Assembly (NCBI RefSeq): GCF_023715155.1
Contig: NZ_JAMBNQ010000025.1
Span: 1-64,000 of the forward strand
Reading direction: 5' to 3'
Length of the DNA: 64,000 nucleotides
Source: Neobacillus mesonae
GTDB lineage: Bacteria > Bacillota > Bacilli > Bacillales > Cytobacillaceae
This document shows, one piece after another, positions 46,639-55,726 of this stretch. The notes beneath the pieces were generated by a model, which was not told the origin of the DNA, made no database searches, and saw only the letters and a list, made by a program, of their open reading frames with translations. Position numbers and translations under genes: made by a program. The first letter of the stretch is position 1; each line of letters begins with the position of its first letter.

Positions 46639-47361
46639 TTAGAGTTCTGATTCATTAGCATTGAAAAATTTAATGCAGATTTTTCCTATCTGTAGTTTTT
46701 TTTCTGGGAGGATAAAGGTTGGATTAATGTCTTTAGAGTTGAATATCTTTTTGTATTGTTTTGATTGGTTATATGCCCTGCCTCCCGATAAGACGTGAAT
46801 AATCTTAACAGGCACTGCAGCATCAAGATCGATTTGATCCTCCATACTGAAAATTTCCTGTTCAAGTACAGATTGTTCTGTTTCATATGCTGTTGTTAAT
46901 TCCCTCATTAACTTTTTATAAAAAAATTTATGTTCCTTTTCATGCTCTATATGATGCTTTAATGATAAAATCGGATTTAACAAAATCAGCGACCGAATCG
47001 ATCCAGCCATTTTTTCTAAAAGTTTAACTGCAACAAGAGCACCCATTCCTTCCGCAATAACATGAATTTTAGTATTCAAAATTTCACTTCGGATTACTTT
47101 CTCATAAACCCGATGTGCAAGCTCTACTGCTTTTTCACTCCCCCAATTCCGTCCATAAAGATTAGAGGAAAAAATGGTGTACCCTTTATCTCTTAAATCA
47201 TTTACTATTGCTTGTTTTCCTTCATTCTGCGTCCAAAAGCATTTATCTTCATCCACAAAATGTCTTTCGTCACCAATGATCAAAACCCCAAATCCATTAG
47301 GTCTTGCCGGGTAATAAATAATGTTCCATTGGGTATCCATCATAAACTTGCGACTTTCCAT
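46639..47361 (-). CDS. yjaU: alpha/beta-hydrolase-like protein YjaU
   Basis: A 240-residue protein with an alpha/beta-hydrolase outline: GFGVLIIGDERHF, the nucleophile-elbow equivalent HVIAEGMGALVAVKLLE (GMG in place of GxSxG) and a late acidic/His region. The usual nucleophile Ser is replaced, so catalysis is doubtful. ATG at 47361 follows AAAGGAG; upstream ATG at 47391 is less likely. Upstream of yjaV. Confidence 0.72.
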   Translation of the reverse strand: MESRKFMMDTQWNIIYYPARPNGFGVLIIGDERHFVDEDKCFWTQNEGKQAIVNDLRDKGYTIFSSNLYGRNWGSEKAVELAHRVYEKVIRSEILNTKIHVIAEGMGALVAVKLLEKMAGSIRSLILLNPILSLKHHIEHEKEHKFFYKKLMRELTTAYETEQSVLEQEIFSMEDQIDLDAAVPVKIIHVLSGGRAYNQSKQYKKIFNSKDINPTFILPEKKLQIGKICIKFFNANESEL

Positions 47362-47531
47362 CGGTAAATCTCCTTTTACATATTTCCTCAAGCTATTGTA
47401 TGCTAGTTCACAAAAGATGAAAGGGAGATTGCCTATTAACGTGGTGTTTCATCAATATTAAAAACATTATTTATTATTTTGATTGGTTATGGTAATATAT
47501 AAGCTGATAATATTAGGCAGGTGAAAAAATA

Positions 47532-47714
47532 GTGCGATTTTTTTGGACCTTTTTCTGGTCGTTTCTTTTAGTGGAAATGCTTGCATATGTAGTAAGTTCG
47601 ATGTCAGGTGCAGCATTTGATTTTGCATCAGCTGCTGTTATTTCTCTAGTTGTATCTATTTTACTTTTGATTGCAGCATCTACGATTCCGAATCAGCCTG
47701 TGGAAAAACATTAA
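47532..47714 (+). CDS. yjzD: YjzD family small membrane protein (DUF2929)
   Basis: A 60-residue protein with two hydrophobic helices (about 4-24 and 30-50), matching the DUF2929/YjzD family. GTG start, preceded by CAGGTGA. Divergent from yjaU, as in B. subtilis, with a terminator of its own. Confidence 0.85.
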   Translation: MRFFWTFFWSFLLVEMLAYVVSSMSGAAFDFASAAVISLVVSILLLIAASTIPNQPVEKH

Positions 47715-47717
47715 GGT

Positions 47718-47760
47718 AAAAAAGGTCCTCCTTGAAGCATCTTTCTGGAGGACCTTTTTT
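47718..47760 (+). terminator. terminator after yjzD
   Basis: AAAAAAGGTCCTCC and GGAGGACCTTTTTT form a perfect 14-base stem. Confidence 0.9.
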
Positions 47761-48028
47761 ATTTGTTTATCCCGCATGAACGGGCAGTAAGACCGCCGCT
47801 TCAAGGCTTAATGCAAACAGAAAGTATAATTGTATATGGGATTCAACTGCCGCATGCGCCAAATTGGTGAGATAAAGCGAGACTTGAGGCCGTGCTTTTT
47901 GGCGGCTTAGTTGCACCAATCGGGTTCGTACTATCTCTTTATCCAGGCATCAGCCTTGATATTAGAGATAGTAGAACGGGACTAACAATCAGCGGGGATA
48001 AAACACCCCCGCTGATTGAAGTTTCACT
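47761..48028. other. intergenic region between yjzD and clpB
   Basis: About 270 bases between convergent genes. Apart from the clpB-side hairpin it holds GC-richer, repeat-like sequence (CCCGCATGAACGGGCAG near 47769, an 8-base-arm hairpin region). No open frame here is credible. Confidence 0.4.
47987..48017 (-). terminator. hairpin after clpB
   Basis: AATCAGCGGGG and CCCCGCTGATT form a perfect 11-base stem 12 bases past the clpB stop. The T run is poor, so termination efficiency is uncertain. Confidence 0.65.
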
Positions 48029-50626
48029 TTATCTGCTGATTTTTAAAGTTAATTCGCCATTATCGGTTGTAATTTCTACTGTTGACCCATCAAATACCTT
48101 TCCTGCAATGATTTCACGGGCCAGTTTTGTTTCAATATTCCTCTGAATATACCGTTTCAACGGTCTTGCACCATAATTTGGATCGAATCCATTTACAGCT
48201 ATAAATTCCTTTGCATCTTCTGCAATGGAAATCTGAATTTGCTGTTCTTTTAACCGCTTTTCCAGTTCTTTTAACATCTTAACAACAATCTTTTTAATCT
48301 CTGCTAAGGACAATGGTTTAAAGAGAATGGTTTCATCTATCCGATTTAAAAATTCAGGTCTGAAATGTGCCCTTAATTGGCTCATAACCTTCTCTCTTGC
48401 TGCCGAAGAGATATCAACTTCATTTTCAGTACGTTCTAGTAAAAATTGCGACCCTATATTGGATGTCATAATAATGACAGTATTTTTAAAATCGACAACC
48501 CTGCCCTGTGAATCAGTAATTCGTCCATCATCGAGAGCTTGGAGCAGGATATTGAACACTTCTGGATGTGCTTTTTCAATTTCGTCCATTAAAATGACAG
48601 AATAAGGTCTTCTCCTTACTGCCTCCGTTAATTGTCCGCCTTCCTCATACCCTACATATCCAGGAGGTGCCCCAATTAAACGTGATACAGCATGTTTTTC
48701 CATATATTCGGACATGTCAATTCTTACAATATGTTCTTCACTGTCAAATAAAGATTCTGCTAAAGCTTTGGCTAATTCCGTTTTCCCTACTCCTGTCGGT
48801 CCTAAAAATAAGAATGATCCGATTGGACGATTTGGATCTTTGATTCCAGCACGAGCCCGCAGTACAGCATCCGCGGTCAAATTAACAGCTTCTTCCTGCC
48901 CAATAACACGTTCATGAAGGATAGATTCCAATCTGAGCAGTTTTTCCCTTTCCCCTTCTACTAACTTTGCGAGAGGAATACCTGTCCATCTTGATACGAT
49001 ATTGGAAATCTCTTCACTCGTTACCTCTTCCCTAAGGAACTTATCATCTTTTTCTGCATCTTCTTCAAGCTCTTTTAATTCCTTCTCTGCCATTGGGATC
49101 AGACCATGACGAAGCTCAGCTGCCCGGTTTAAATCATACTTATCTTCAGCTTGTTCAAGTTCCCTGCGAAGCTTTTCAATTAGCTCTCGTTTTTCTTGTA
49201 ATTTAGTAATATTTTGTTTTTCCTCCAGCCATTTTCCCTTCATTGAATTGGCCTGATCTTTTAAATTGGCTAATTCTTTTTGCAACGATTCAAGCCTTTG
49301 TTTGCTGACTTCATCTTGTTCTTTTTTCAATGCTGCTTCTTCAATTTCTAATTGCATGACCCGTCGCGTTACCTCATCAAGTTCTACCGGCATGGAATCT
49401 ATTTCTGTTCGGATCATGGCACATGCTTCATCAACAAGATCAATAGCTTTGTCTGGCAAAAATCGTTCCGTTATATAGCGATCGGATAAAGTTGCGGCTG
49501 CAACGATTGCCTGGTCATGGATTTTCACACCATGATGCACCTCAAAACGTTCTTTTAATCCCCTCAAAATAGAAATTGTATCTTCCACAGTAGGCTCCTG
49601 AACTAAAACCTGCTGGAATCTGCGCTCTAAAGCAGGATCCTTTTCAATATATTTCCGGTGTTCGTCTAAAGTGGTTGCCCCAATACAATGCAGTTCCCCC
49701 CGGGCCAGCATCGGTTTCAGCATATTTCCTGCATCCATTGCCCCATCTGTCCTGCCGGCTCCGACTATGGTGTGGATTTCATCAATAAAGAGCAAAATCC
49801 GCCCTTCACTTTTTTTTATTTCATTGAGTACTGCTTTTAATCTTTCCTCAAATTCCCCTCTAAATTTTGCGCCGGCTATTAATGAACTCATGTCTAACGC
49901 AAAAATAGTTTTATCCTTTAATCCTTCCGGGACATCTTTTCGAACAATCCGTCCTGCAAGGCCCTCGACAATTGCTGTTTTTCCAACACCAGGTTCCCCG
50001 ATTAGGATTGGATTATTTTTAGTTTTTCGAGATAATATGCGAATGACATTACGAATTTCAACATCTCTTCCAATTACTGGATCAATCTTTCCGGCTCTTA
50101 CTTCCGCCACAAGATCCCTTCCATATTTTTTTAGTGCATCATACCCATCCTCCGGATTTTGTGAAGTCACTCGTTGGTTCCCCCTTATTTCTTTAATCGT
50201 TTTTAATATATCATCAGCTGAAAAACCAAATGATTGGATCATACTTTTCATCTCTGAATCATTTGAAAAAACCGCTGCTAAAAGAATATGTTCAACAGAA
50301 ATATACTCATCAGAAAATTTACCAGCAAATTCTTCGGCACTTATAAAAAGCTTTTGCAATTTATTTGTTATATAAAGTGTTCCCTGCCGTGCTCCGCTTC
50401 CGCTAACTTCCGGCTTTTTGGAAAGGGAATCCAGTAAACGTTCTTTAACCTGCCTAGATGGCAGGCCTGTCCTTTCTAAAATAGAAGTAATCAAACTATC
50501 ATCTTGATCCATTAGGGACAAAAATAAATGGGCCTCATCAATCTCCTGATGGTTTTTTTTAATTGCAAGCGATTGAGCGTTCATAATACCTGTTTGTAAT
50601 CGCTCCGTCATTCGGTTTAAATCCAT
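48029..50626 (-). CDS. clpB: ClpB disaggregase
   Basis: An 865-residue AAA+ disaggregase acting with DnaK on aggregated proteins. N-terminal repeat domain (about 1-145), NBD1 with [18 protein letters not shown], middle coiled coil (about 400-530), NBD2 with [18 protein letters not shown] and arginine finger region, and the C-terminal D2 small domain ending [12 protein letters not shown] at 50626 follows GGGAG. B. subtilis 168 lacks clpB, while many other Bacillaceae have it here. A CtsR box sits right behind the promoter. Confidence 0.96.
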   Translation of the reverse strand: MDLNRMTERLQTGIMNAQSLAIKKNHQEIDEAHLFLSLMDQDDSLITSILERTGLPSRQVKERLLDSLSKKPEVSGSGARQGTLYITNKLQKLFISAEEFAGKFSDEYISVEHILLAAVFSNDSEMKSMIQSFGFSADDILKTIKEIRGNQRVTSQNPEDGYDALKKYGRDLVAEVRAGKIDPVIGRDVEIRNVIRILSRKTKNNPILIGEPGVGKTAIVEGLAGRIVRKDVPEGLKDKTIFALDMSSLIAGAKFRGEFEERLKAVLNEIKKSEGRILLFIDEIHTIVGAGRTDGAMDAGNMLKPMLARGELHCIGATTLDEHRKYIEKDPALERRFQQVLVQEPTVEDTISILRGLKERFEVHHGVKIHDQAIVAAATLSDRYITERFLPDKAIDLVDEACAMIRTEIDSMPVELDEVTRRVMQLEIEEAALKKEQDEVSKQRLESLQKELANLKDQANSMKGKWLEEKQNITKLQEKRELIEKLRRELEQAEDKYDLNRAAELRHGLIPMAEKELKELEEDAEKDDKFLREEVTSEEISNIVSRWTGIPLAKLVEGEREKLLRLESILHERVIGQEEAVNLTADAVLRARAGIKDPNRPIGSFLFLGPTGVGKTELAKALAESLFDSEEHIVRIDMSEYMEKHAVSRLIGAPPGYVGYEEGGQLTEAVRRRPYSVILMDEIEKAHPEVFNILLQALDDGRITDSQGRVVDFKNTVIIMTSNIGSQFLLERTENEVDISSAAREKVMSQLRAHFRPEFLNRIDETILFKPLSLAEIKKIVVKMLKELEKRLKEQQIQISIAEDAKEFIAVNGFDPNYGARPLKRYIQRNIETKLAREIIAGKVFDGSTVEITTDNGELTLKISR

Positions 50627-50639
50627 ATGACTCACTCCC

Positions 50640-50656
50640 TTTGACCTTTCTTGACC
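50640..50656 (-). promoter_or_regulatory. CtsR operator of clpB
   Basis: On the minus strand GGTCAAG-AAA-GGTCAAA matches the CtsR heptad repeat (RGTCAAA-NAN-RGTCAAA) with one mismatch. It lies just downstream of the predicted transcription start and 14 bases before the clpB ATG. Confidence 0.8.
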
Positions 50657-50665
50657 TTTATCTTT

Positions 50666-50694
50666 ATTATAGAAAATCATCCGCCAATTGTAAA
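50666..50694 (-). promoter_or_regulatory. sigma-A promoter of clpB
   Basis: On the minus strand TTTACA and TATAAT are separated by exactly 17 bases, directly upstream of the CtsR box. Confidence 0.7.
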
Positions 50695-50697
50695 TTA

Positions 50698-50731
50698 GAA
50701 AAGCGTAAGTGCCTTTGGAACAAGCACAGCC
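50698..50731 (+). repeat. AAAAGCG-family intergenic repeat
   Basis: GAAAAGCGTAAGTGCCTTTG then GAACAAGCACAGC matches, with about five differences in 33 bases, the minus-strand sequence ending at 55862 (GAAAAGCGGAAGCACGTTCG then GAACAAGCACAGC). Confidence 0.55.
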
Positions 50732-50945
50732 TTTTCCTGCGATGATTTTACTTATCAGCTTCCCTTTGTGGTCTGCCCGGATGAGACCATGTTCTTTTGC
50801 ATGGAAATCGCTTTTTGAAATTAAGAGCCGAAGGTGATTTAAAGATGATAACTGTCTGTACGTTCTTACGAAGCTAATGCAGTTGAAGCCTTTCTTGCGG
50901 TACTGGACAAATTAAAAAGTTGAACACATATAAATGCTGGTAATT

Positions 50946-50979
50946 AGATAAAGCCATCCATTTTAGGATGACTTTATCT
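50946..50979 (-). terminator. hairpin after yjzC
   Basis: On the minus strand GATAAAGTCATCC and GGATGGCTTTATC pair around a short loop, with a modest AT tail. Confidence 0.7.
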
Positions 50980-50988
50980 TTTGGCACA

Positions 50989-51168
50989 TCATGGTTTCCT
51001 TTGATAGGTCCATATACGCTCATCATTTGAGTTTTCTGGAAAAGGATCTCCAGCCTTAAGCTTTACTTTCTTTGGATTGACAACGTTGTCTCCAGTATCT
51101 CCAACTTCAATATACACACCATTATTAGGCGCTTTATTTCCTGGCTTAAATTGACGATTTTGTCCCAT
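50989..51168 (-). CDS. yjzC: YjzC family protein
   Basis: A 59-residue hydrophilic protein matching the YjzC family: MGQNRQFKPGNKAPNNGVY at the start, VNPKKVKLKAGDPFP in the middle. AAGGAGGG lies 6 bases before the ATG and a hairpin follows. Function unknown; the family is widespread in Bacillus. In B. subtilis it is next to yjzD and argF. Confidence 0.88.
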   Translation of the reverse strand: MGQNRQFKPGNKAPNNGVYIEVGDTGDNVVNPKKVKLKAGDPFPENSNDERIWTYQRKP

Positions 51169-51307
51169 ACTATCCCTCCTTACTTTTTACACTAGTAGTA
51201 TTTCCTTTTCATACAAGTCCATTAAAGGAATTTCTTTCTTTTTTTGTTTAACATTTTTATTACCCTGTCGTCTTTTTGACGATTGTATGAACTTATTTCA
51301 GGATTAT

Positions 51308-51336
51308 TGATAATGATTATTTATTAACAATATAAT
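51308..51336 (+). promoter_or_regulatory. Fur/PerR-like palindrome and -10 upstream of fnr1
   Basis: TGATAATGATTATTT (51308-51322) matches the 7-1-7 Fur-family box TGATAATnATTATCA at 12 of 14 positions and overlaps a possible -35. TATAAT follows at 51331-51336. In AT-rich DNA such a match can be accidental. Confidence 0.35.
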
Positions 51337-51414
51337 TACAGTAATATCTTGAAAAAATCCAAATCTATTCTTATGGCTTTTTCAATTAGATACGTACCTT
51401 ATAAAGGTGGTTGG

Positions 51415-52107
51415 ATGCAAATGATGAAAGAAATTCCGGTCAAATTGTCACGTCTATTTGAGACGGTTCATCATGTAAAAAAGATTGAAAAAGGAACCTT
51501 TTTATTCCGTGAAGGGGCTGTGGCAGACGAATTATATATTATTCAAAACGGTATCCTTCAACTTAGCAAAATCATCCCAGATGGCCGGGAGCTTACTTTA
51601 AGAATGTGTAACAGCGGTGATTTTGTTGGTGAATTAAATTTATTTTCCCCCTCCTCAAAGTATTTATTAAGTGCACGGGTTTCAGAGAGCGGGGAAGTAG
51701 CGGTTATTTTTAAGCGTGATCTTGAGGATCAATTATCACAAAATCTTCCCCTTGCCTTGGAATTTATTAGCTGGATGAACCTGCAATACAGAAAAACACA
51801 AACAAAGTTTCGCGACCTTGTTCTGCATGGAAAAAAAGGGGCATTATACTCTACTTTGATTCGTTTTAGCAATAGTTATGGGACGGAAGCAGATACAGGT
51901 ATCATCATTAATGTTCCCTTAACGAACCAGGAATTAGCCAATTTCTGCGGTACCTCGCGTGAAGTAGTTAACCGGCTTCTTAGTGAATTAAGGAAAAACG
52001 GCGTCATTTCCATCTCAAAAGGTATGATCACGATACATGATTTGAATTTTTTAAAACAGGAAATTGATTGTGAAGATTGCCCTGTTGAAATATGTAAAGT
52101 TGATTAA
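51415..52107 (+). CDS. fnr: Fnr-type Crp/Fnr family regulator, copy 1
   Basis: A 230-residue Crp/Fnr regulator: N-terminal cyclic-nucleotide-type beta roll (about 20-110), long dimer helix and C-terminal winged HTH (TNQELANFCGTSREVVNRLLSEL). The C-terminus carries C219-x2-C222-x4-C227 (CEDCPVEIC), the same spacing as the cluster-binding Cys of B. subtilis Fnr, which holds a [4Fe-4S] centre with a fourth Asp ligand. An oxygen- or NO-sensing role is inferred. AAAGGTGG precedes ATG 51415 (4 bases) and ATG 51421 (10 bases); a longer TTG-started frame is unlikely. About 57% identical by eye to copy 2. Confidence 0.88.
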   Translation: MQMMKEIPVKLSRLFETVHHVKKIEKGTFLFREGAVADELYIIQNGILQLSKIIPDGRELTLRMCNSGDFVGELNLFSPSSKYLLSARVSESGEVAVIFKRDLEDQLSQNLPLALEFISWMNLQYRKTQTKFRDLVLHGKKGALYSTLIRFSNSYGTEADTGIIINVPLTNQELANFCGTSREVVNRLLSELRKNGVISISKGMITIHDLNFLKQEIDCEDCPVEICKVD

Positions 52108-52110
52108 ATA

Positions 52111-52173
52111 AAAAAGAAATGCCAGCCATTACTTTTGTGACCAAACACGTATAAATGGCTGCATTTCTTTTTT
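52111..52173 (+). terminator. terminator after fnr copy 1
   Basis: AAAAAGAAATGCCAGCCATT pairs with AATGGCTGCATTTCTTTTTT (one mismatch) around a 23-base loop. Confidence 0.8.
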
Positions 52174-52280
52174 ATTTTATCTTATCCCTCATTTATTTGA
52201 ACAAAAGCATAATCCCCGCTTTGGGTTAGAGGAATTCTATTCTAATACATACTGCAGCTTAGTTTACAATGAAAGGACTA

Positions 52281-52808
52281 TTAAAGTTTTTCAGTGCACA
52301 TCCGCGAGATATAGCTGCTTGTACTTTCATTATAAATGCAAAAGCAGGGAACATTCAGTTCGGATAGAATGTTTTCTTTCATTTCTTCCTGCCAATAGAC
52401 AACCGCTTTCACATTTTCTAACGTTCTCAACAATTCAATATCAGCTGTTTCCTTAATCATGACAATCTTGGGATATGGCATGAATTTATATCCTTCAATC
52501 AAAATAATATCGGGTTGAAAAAATTGTAATAGTCTTACTTGTTCTTCTAAACTATAATGACCACCTTCTGCTTGAAGGATTAATCGTCCATCTCCTTCTA
52601 CAATCGCAGCAGCTGCCCCGGAATTTATATATTTTGCTGAATCCTTAGTATTGGAAATATCAGGTTTCCCTCCATGACCATGATGTTTAATGACCGTAAT
52701 TTTTTTCCCGGTTTCCGTAAGTTCTTGAATCAGCTTATTGATCAATGTCGTTTTCCCGCTATTTTGAAACCCCGTTACTTGGAATACGAACGGTTTTACC
52801 AAGGCCAT
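52281..52808 (-). CDS. mobB: molybdopterin-guanine dinucleotide biosynthesis protein MobB
   Basis: A 175-residue P-loop GTPase accessory to MobA in forming the guanine-dinucleotide molybdenum cofactor used by nitrate reductase and formate dehydrogenase types. Walker A GFQNSGKTTLINKL at the start, then HHGHGGKPD and IILIEGYK. Overlaps the end of moeA by 13 bases, so the two are translated together. mobA is not in the window. Confidence 0.92.
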   Translation of the reverse strand: MALVKPFVFQVTGFQNSGKTTLINKLIQELTETGKKITVIKHHGHGGKPDISNTKDSAKYINSGAAAAIVEGDGRLILQAEGGHYSLEEQVRLLQFFQPDIILIEGYKFMPYPKIVMIKETADIELLRTLENVKAVVYWQEEMKENILSELNVPCFCIYNESTSSYISRMCTEKL

Positions 52809-54061
52809 TCACTGCCAGTCTGGTCTTCAAGCAATAAAACATCCACCTCAGAACCAGCTGTAAACCCTCTCGTTCCCCCTGAAAGGACGGTTAATGAATT
52901 GGCACCAGAAAGACTTGTAATAATATTGGACTTGTCCAAACCGCTCGGAGTTACTTTAAGTCCCCCTTTTTCAAAATAAAGGGATGTTCGAACAAATCGT
53001 GTAAACGGATTTGCCTTTGGAAAGTCAGATTCAAGTACAGCCTTTTCTTTACGTAAATGCGGGTTAGGACAAAAGAGCATGGTTCGAATAATCGGTCTTG
53101 CAAATAACTCGAAGCCTACATAACTGGCTGATGGGTTTCCAGAAAGGCCAAACAACAGTTTTCCATTATGATGGGCAACTGTCGTCACACTTCCAGGGCG
53201 CATAGCAATTTTATTAAAAAGTACCTCAGCTTCTAATTTTTCATAAATGGCTGGAAGAAAATCAAAGTCTCCAACTGACACTCCCCCGGTTGTTATCAGA
53301 ATGTCGACTTGACCCAATGCATTTTGAATAGCTGAAAAACACGTATCAAATTCATCAGGAAGGTTTCCTAAAAATTCCACTGAACCTCCTGCTCTTTCGA
53401 TTTGGCCTGCAATCATATGGGAATTACTATTACGAATCTTCCCTGGGACGATGGGTTCATCTACTTTTAATAATTCAGTTCCTGTTGCATATAAGCCAAC
53501 AACAGGTTTTTTTGCGACAGGAACATGTTTATATCCAAATGCAGCCAAAATTGCCATTACTCCAGGATTAATCCTAGTTCCTTTTTTTACGAGTACTTCC
53601 CCTTCCTTCGTGTCTTCACCGCGAAAAGAGACATTTTCACCCTTTTTGAAACGGCGCTTAATGGACATAAATGGTGTTCCATTCTTTTCATATGTATGGG
53701 TAACTTCAAACATGACAACTGCATCTGCACCCTTTGGCATCATAGCACCTGTCATGATTCTTACGGCTTGATTCGGGCCCACTGTTTTCTCAGAAACGAA
53801 TCCTGCACCAATATGGTCTATCACCTCAAATTCAACAGGATGTTCCATTGATGCCTCGCTTGAATCTAGCGATCTAATGGCAAATCCGTCATAAGGTGCT
53901 CGATCAAAATGCGGAACATCATTAGTGGCAATTATATCCTCAGACAAATAGCGGCCAAAGCTTTCTTCAATTAATACATGTTCGACTGTACCTTGTAATT
54001 GACAATCCATAATTTTTTTTACTGCATCAGCTACAGGAATTGGCTGTCTTCTTTCAAACAT
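52796..54061 (-). CDS. moeA: molybdopterin molybdenumtransferase MoeA
   Basis: Inserts molybdate into adenylylated molybdopterin. A 421-residue protein with the MoeA N-terminal domain (PHFDRAPYDGFAIRS), the core GTTGG-like ITTGGVSVGDFDF and the C-terminal domain. GGGAG precedes ATG 54061; the in-frame ATG at 54076 is upstream of that site. Operon moeA-mobB. Divergent from ric, with the ric Fnr box lying between them. Confidence 0.94.
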   Translation of the reverse strand: MFERRQPIPVADAVKKIMDCQLQGTVEHVLIEESFGRYLSEDIIATNDVPHFDRAPYDGFAIRSLDSSEASMEHPVEFEVIDHIGAGFVSEKTVGPNQAVRIMTGAMMPKGADAVVMFEVTHTYEKNGTPFMSIKRRFKKGENVSFRGEDTKEGEVLVKKGTRINPGVMAILAAFGYKHVPVAKKPVVGLYATGTELLKVDEPIVPGKIRNSNSHMIAGQIERAGGSVEFLGNLPDEFDTCFSAIQNALGQVDILITTGGVSVGDFDFLPAIYEKLEAEVLFNKIAMRPGSVTTVAHHNGKLLFGLSGNPSASYVGFELFARPIIRTMLFCPNPHLRKEKAVLESDFPKANPFTRFVRTSLYFEKGGLKVTPSGLDKSNIITSLSGANSLTVLSGGTRGFTAGSEVDVLLLEDQTGSEWPW

Positions 54062-54197
54062 TTTATCGGCTCCCATCTAAAAACAGTTAACGATACTTGT
54101 ATCTTTGCTTCTTTCATTATAAGCCTACAAAAAACTATATGTTATATCAAATATCAACCTTTGAAGTTTTATAAAAAATAAAAAATCATATCAGATG

Positions 54198-54240
54198 TGT
54201 GATACAGGTCACCTAATTTCTTTTCCGAATGGATTATCCT
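54198..54240 (+). promoter_or_regulatory. Fnr-type site and -10 of ric
   Basis: TGTGA-TACAGG-TCACC (54198-54213) matches the Fnr/Crp palindrome TGTGA-N6-TCACA at 9 of 10 positions. Its centre (54205.5) is 29.5 bases before TATCCT (54235-54240), giving a centre near -41.5, the class II activator position. It also lies upstream of divergent moeA. Confidence 0.75.
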
Positions 54241-54288
54241 TAGTGTAAAGAAAGCACTAGCATTATAGTATAAAAGGAGGATTTATCA

Positions 54289-54984
54289 ATGACTTTCCCA
54301 ATTACAGCTGACTCTTTAGTTAAAGATATTGTCAATGAATTACCCAAAACAAGTGATGTATTTAAAAAGAACCGGATTGATTTCTGCTGTGGAGGCAATA
54401 TTCCTTTATCAAAGGCTGTTTCCGAGCATAGACTTAATATAGATGATCTGTTAAATGAATTAAAAGAGGTATTTAATAAATACGAAAATGCCGAAAAAGA
54501 TATTGAAGTTTGGACAGATTCTGATTCTAACACAATCATCGACCATGTGATTCAAAATTATCACCGGGTATCAGAGGAAGAATTAAAGAATCTCAGCCCT
54601 TATGTCACAAAAGTCAGCCGTGTACATGGTGACAATCATCCGGAATTATTGCAGGTCAATGAACTATTCCGGGAATTTAAACAAGAATTACTTGAACATA
54701 TGGAAAAAGAAGAAGCAATCGTGTTTCCGTTAATTAAAGGGCTTGAAGATGGCACAGTTGAAAATCGCGAGGAAGCAATTAACTTAATTACAGAACTAGA
54801 AAAAGAACATGACCATTGCGGTGAAATTCTAAGGCAAATCCGCTCCATTACATCGGACTATGCCTTGCCATTTGATGCGTGTGGAACTTACCGGTTAGTA
54901 TATGCCCGTCTGGAAGCATTGGAAGGTCTCACTTTCATGCACGTCCATCTAGAAAATAATATACTATTTCCAAGATATATTTAA
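54289..54984 (+). CDS. ric: iron-sulphur cluster repair protein Ric (ScdA/YtfE)
   Basis: A 231-residue di-iron protein that repairs iron-sulphur centres damaged by nitric oxide or peroxide. The N-terminal DUF542 domain has the CCGG motif (IDFCCGGNIPL, about 31-41). A hemerythrin-like four-helix domain follows with ligands in VIQNYHR, VHGDNHPEL, LLEHMEKEEAIVFP and KEHDHCGE, and LTFMHVHLENNILFPRY at the end. AAAGGAGG precedes the ATG. Its Fnr-type promoter suggests induction without oxygen or under NO. Confidence 0.94.
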   Translation: MTFPITADSLVKDIVNELPKTSDVFKKNRIDFCCGGNIPLSKAVSEHRLNIDDLLNELKEVFNKYENAEKDIEVWTDSDSNTIIDHVIQNYHRVSEEELKNLSPYVTKVSRVHGDNHPELLQVNELFREFKQELLEHMEKEEAIVFPLIKGLEDGTVENREEAINLITELEKEHDHCGEILRQIRSITSDYALPFDACGTYRLVYARLEALEGLTFMHVHLENNILFPRYI

Positions 54985-54990
54985 AAAAGT

Positions 54991-55036
54991 GAGGGTGTCC
55001 CAAAAATCAAAATTTTAGGGGCAACCCTCCTTTTAT
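54991..55036 (+). terminator. terminator after ric
   Basis: GAGGGTG-TCCC-AAAAAT pairs with ATTTT-GGGG-CAACCCTC (small bulges) and is followed by CTTTTATTTTT. Confidence 0.8.
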
Positions 55037-55057
55037 TTTTACTGTTCTGAATCTAGT

Positions 55058-55237
55058 CTGTTGATTTTCCGTTCCAGGCGCTTCGCTTTCCACGGGCGTG
55101 CCGGCGAGCCTCCTTGTCGCATACGCTCCTGTAGGGTCTCCCCTGCCCCGTACTCCCGCAGGACACTGAATTGACATCTTTGAATCCTCCCACACGAAGG
55201 AAATGCGTTATCTGCACGCATTCCCCCCAATCAACAG
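55058..55237. repeat. MITE-like repeat with CTGTTGATT/AATCAACAG ends
   Basis: A 180-base GC-rich element bounded by perfect 9-base inverted ends. Shares end and internal segments (ACGAAGGAAATGCGTTA, GCAGGACA) with the 226-base element at 13935 and left-end sequence with the fragment at 20110. No transposase; probably moved in trans or spread as a structured intergenic element. Confidence 0.65.
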
Positions 55238-55522
55238 AGAGGAAATAGTAATGTTTGTGCAAAAAAGTAGGGAAATTATTCCATTTTGTATAATGAAGTT
55301 ACCACACACCATAACACCTGAAAGGAAAATTTTCTTATGTATATGAATTATACCACTACCGGACAATCGCGTAACGGGGTCTTATTTGTGTTGCACACAA
55401 TTTGAAAAAATGGGCAACATCCAATGAAAAACAACAAAAAACGGAGAAATAAACAGGGAGAAATTCTCTCCTCTTCACTAATTTTATCCAATAATATCCA
55501 ATGAATTATTTTAAAGAAAAGG

Positions 55523-55575
55523 GCTGAACTCGAAAAGTCGTTTTGAACGACCTTTTGGGTCAGGCTCATTTTTTA
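55523..55575 (+). terminator. large hairpin with T run
   Basis: GGGCTGAACTCGAAAAGTCG pairs imperfectly with CGACCTTTTGGGTCAGGCTC around a short loop, then TTTTTT. It looks like a terminator, but no gene ends nearby on this strand, so it may belong to a repeat or an unannotated RNA. Confidence 0.5.
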
Positions 55576-55726
55576 TGATATAATTTATAATTTTTGACTT
55601 TGAAAATTGTCAATATTAGCTTCACACGAAGAATAGGCATAGTTTTTTCAAGTAGCATCCAGCAAGTACCATCCTCAAACCTGTAAAAAGCAATTGCCTT
55701 AAGCAGCTAAAAGGACAAATAACCTT

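Larger units (their letters stand above)
50695..50988. other. intergenic region between clpB and yjzC
   Basis: About 290 bases. It starts with an AAAAGCG-type repeat (50698-50731). Farther on, a short forward frame (50852-50923) ending [16 protein letters not shown] reads like the C-terminus of a lost gene, since it has no start. The yjzC terminator closes the region. Confidence 0.4.

Noticed and set aside
49671..50375. Open frame of about 234 codons antisense to clpB
   Set aside because: Ser/Pro/Ile-rich shadow of a strongly conserved gene; no start signal.
53451..53851. Two open frames antisense to moeA
   Set aside because: Opposite a well-supported gene; no initiation signal.
55007..55262. 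Three overlapping minus-strand frames of 62-69 codons
   Set aside because: They only reflect the GC-rich 180-base repeat.
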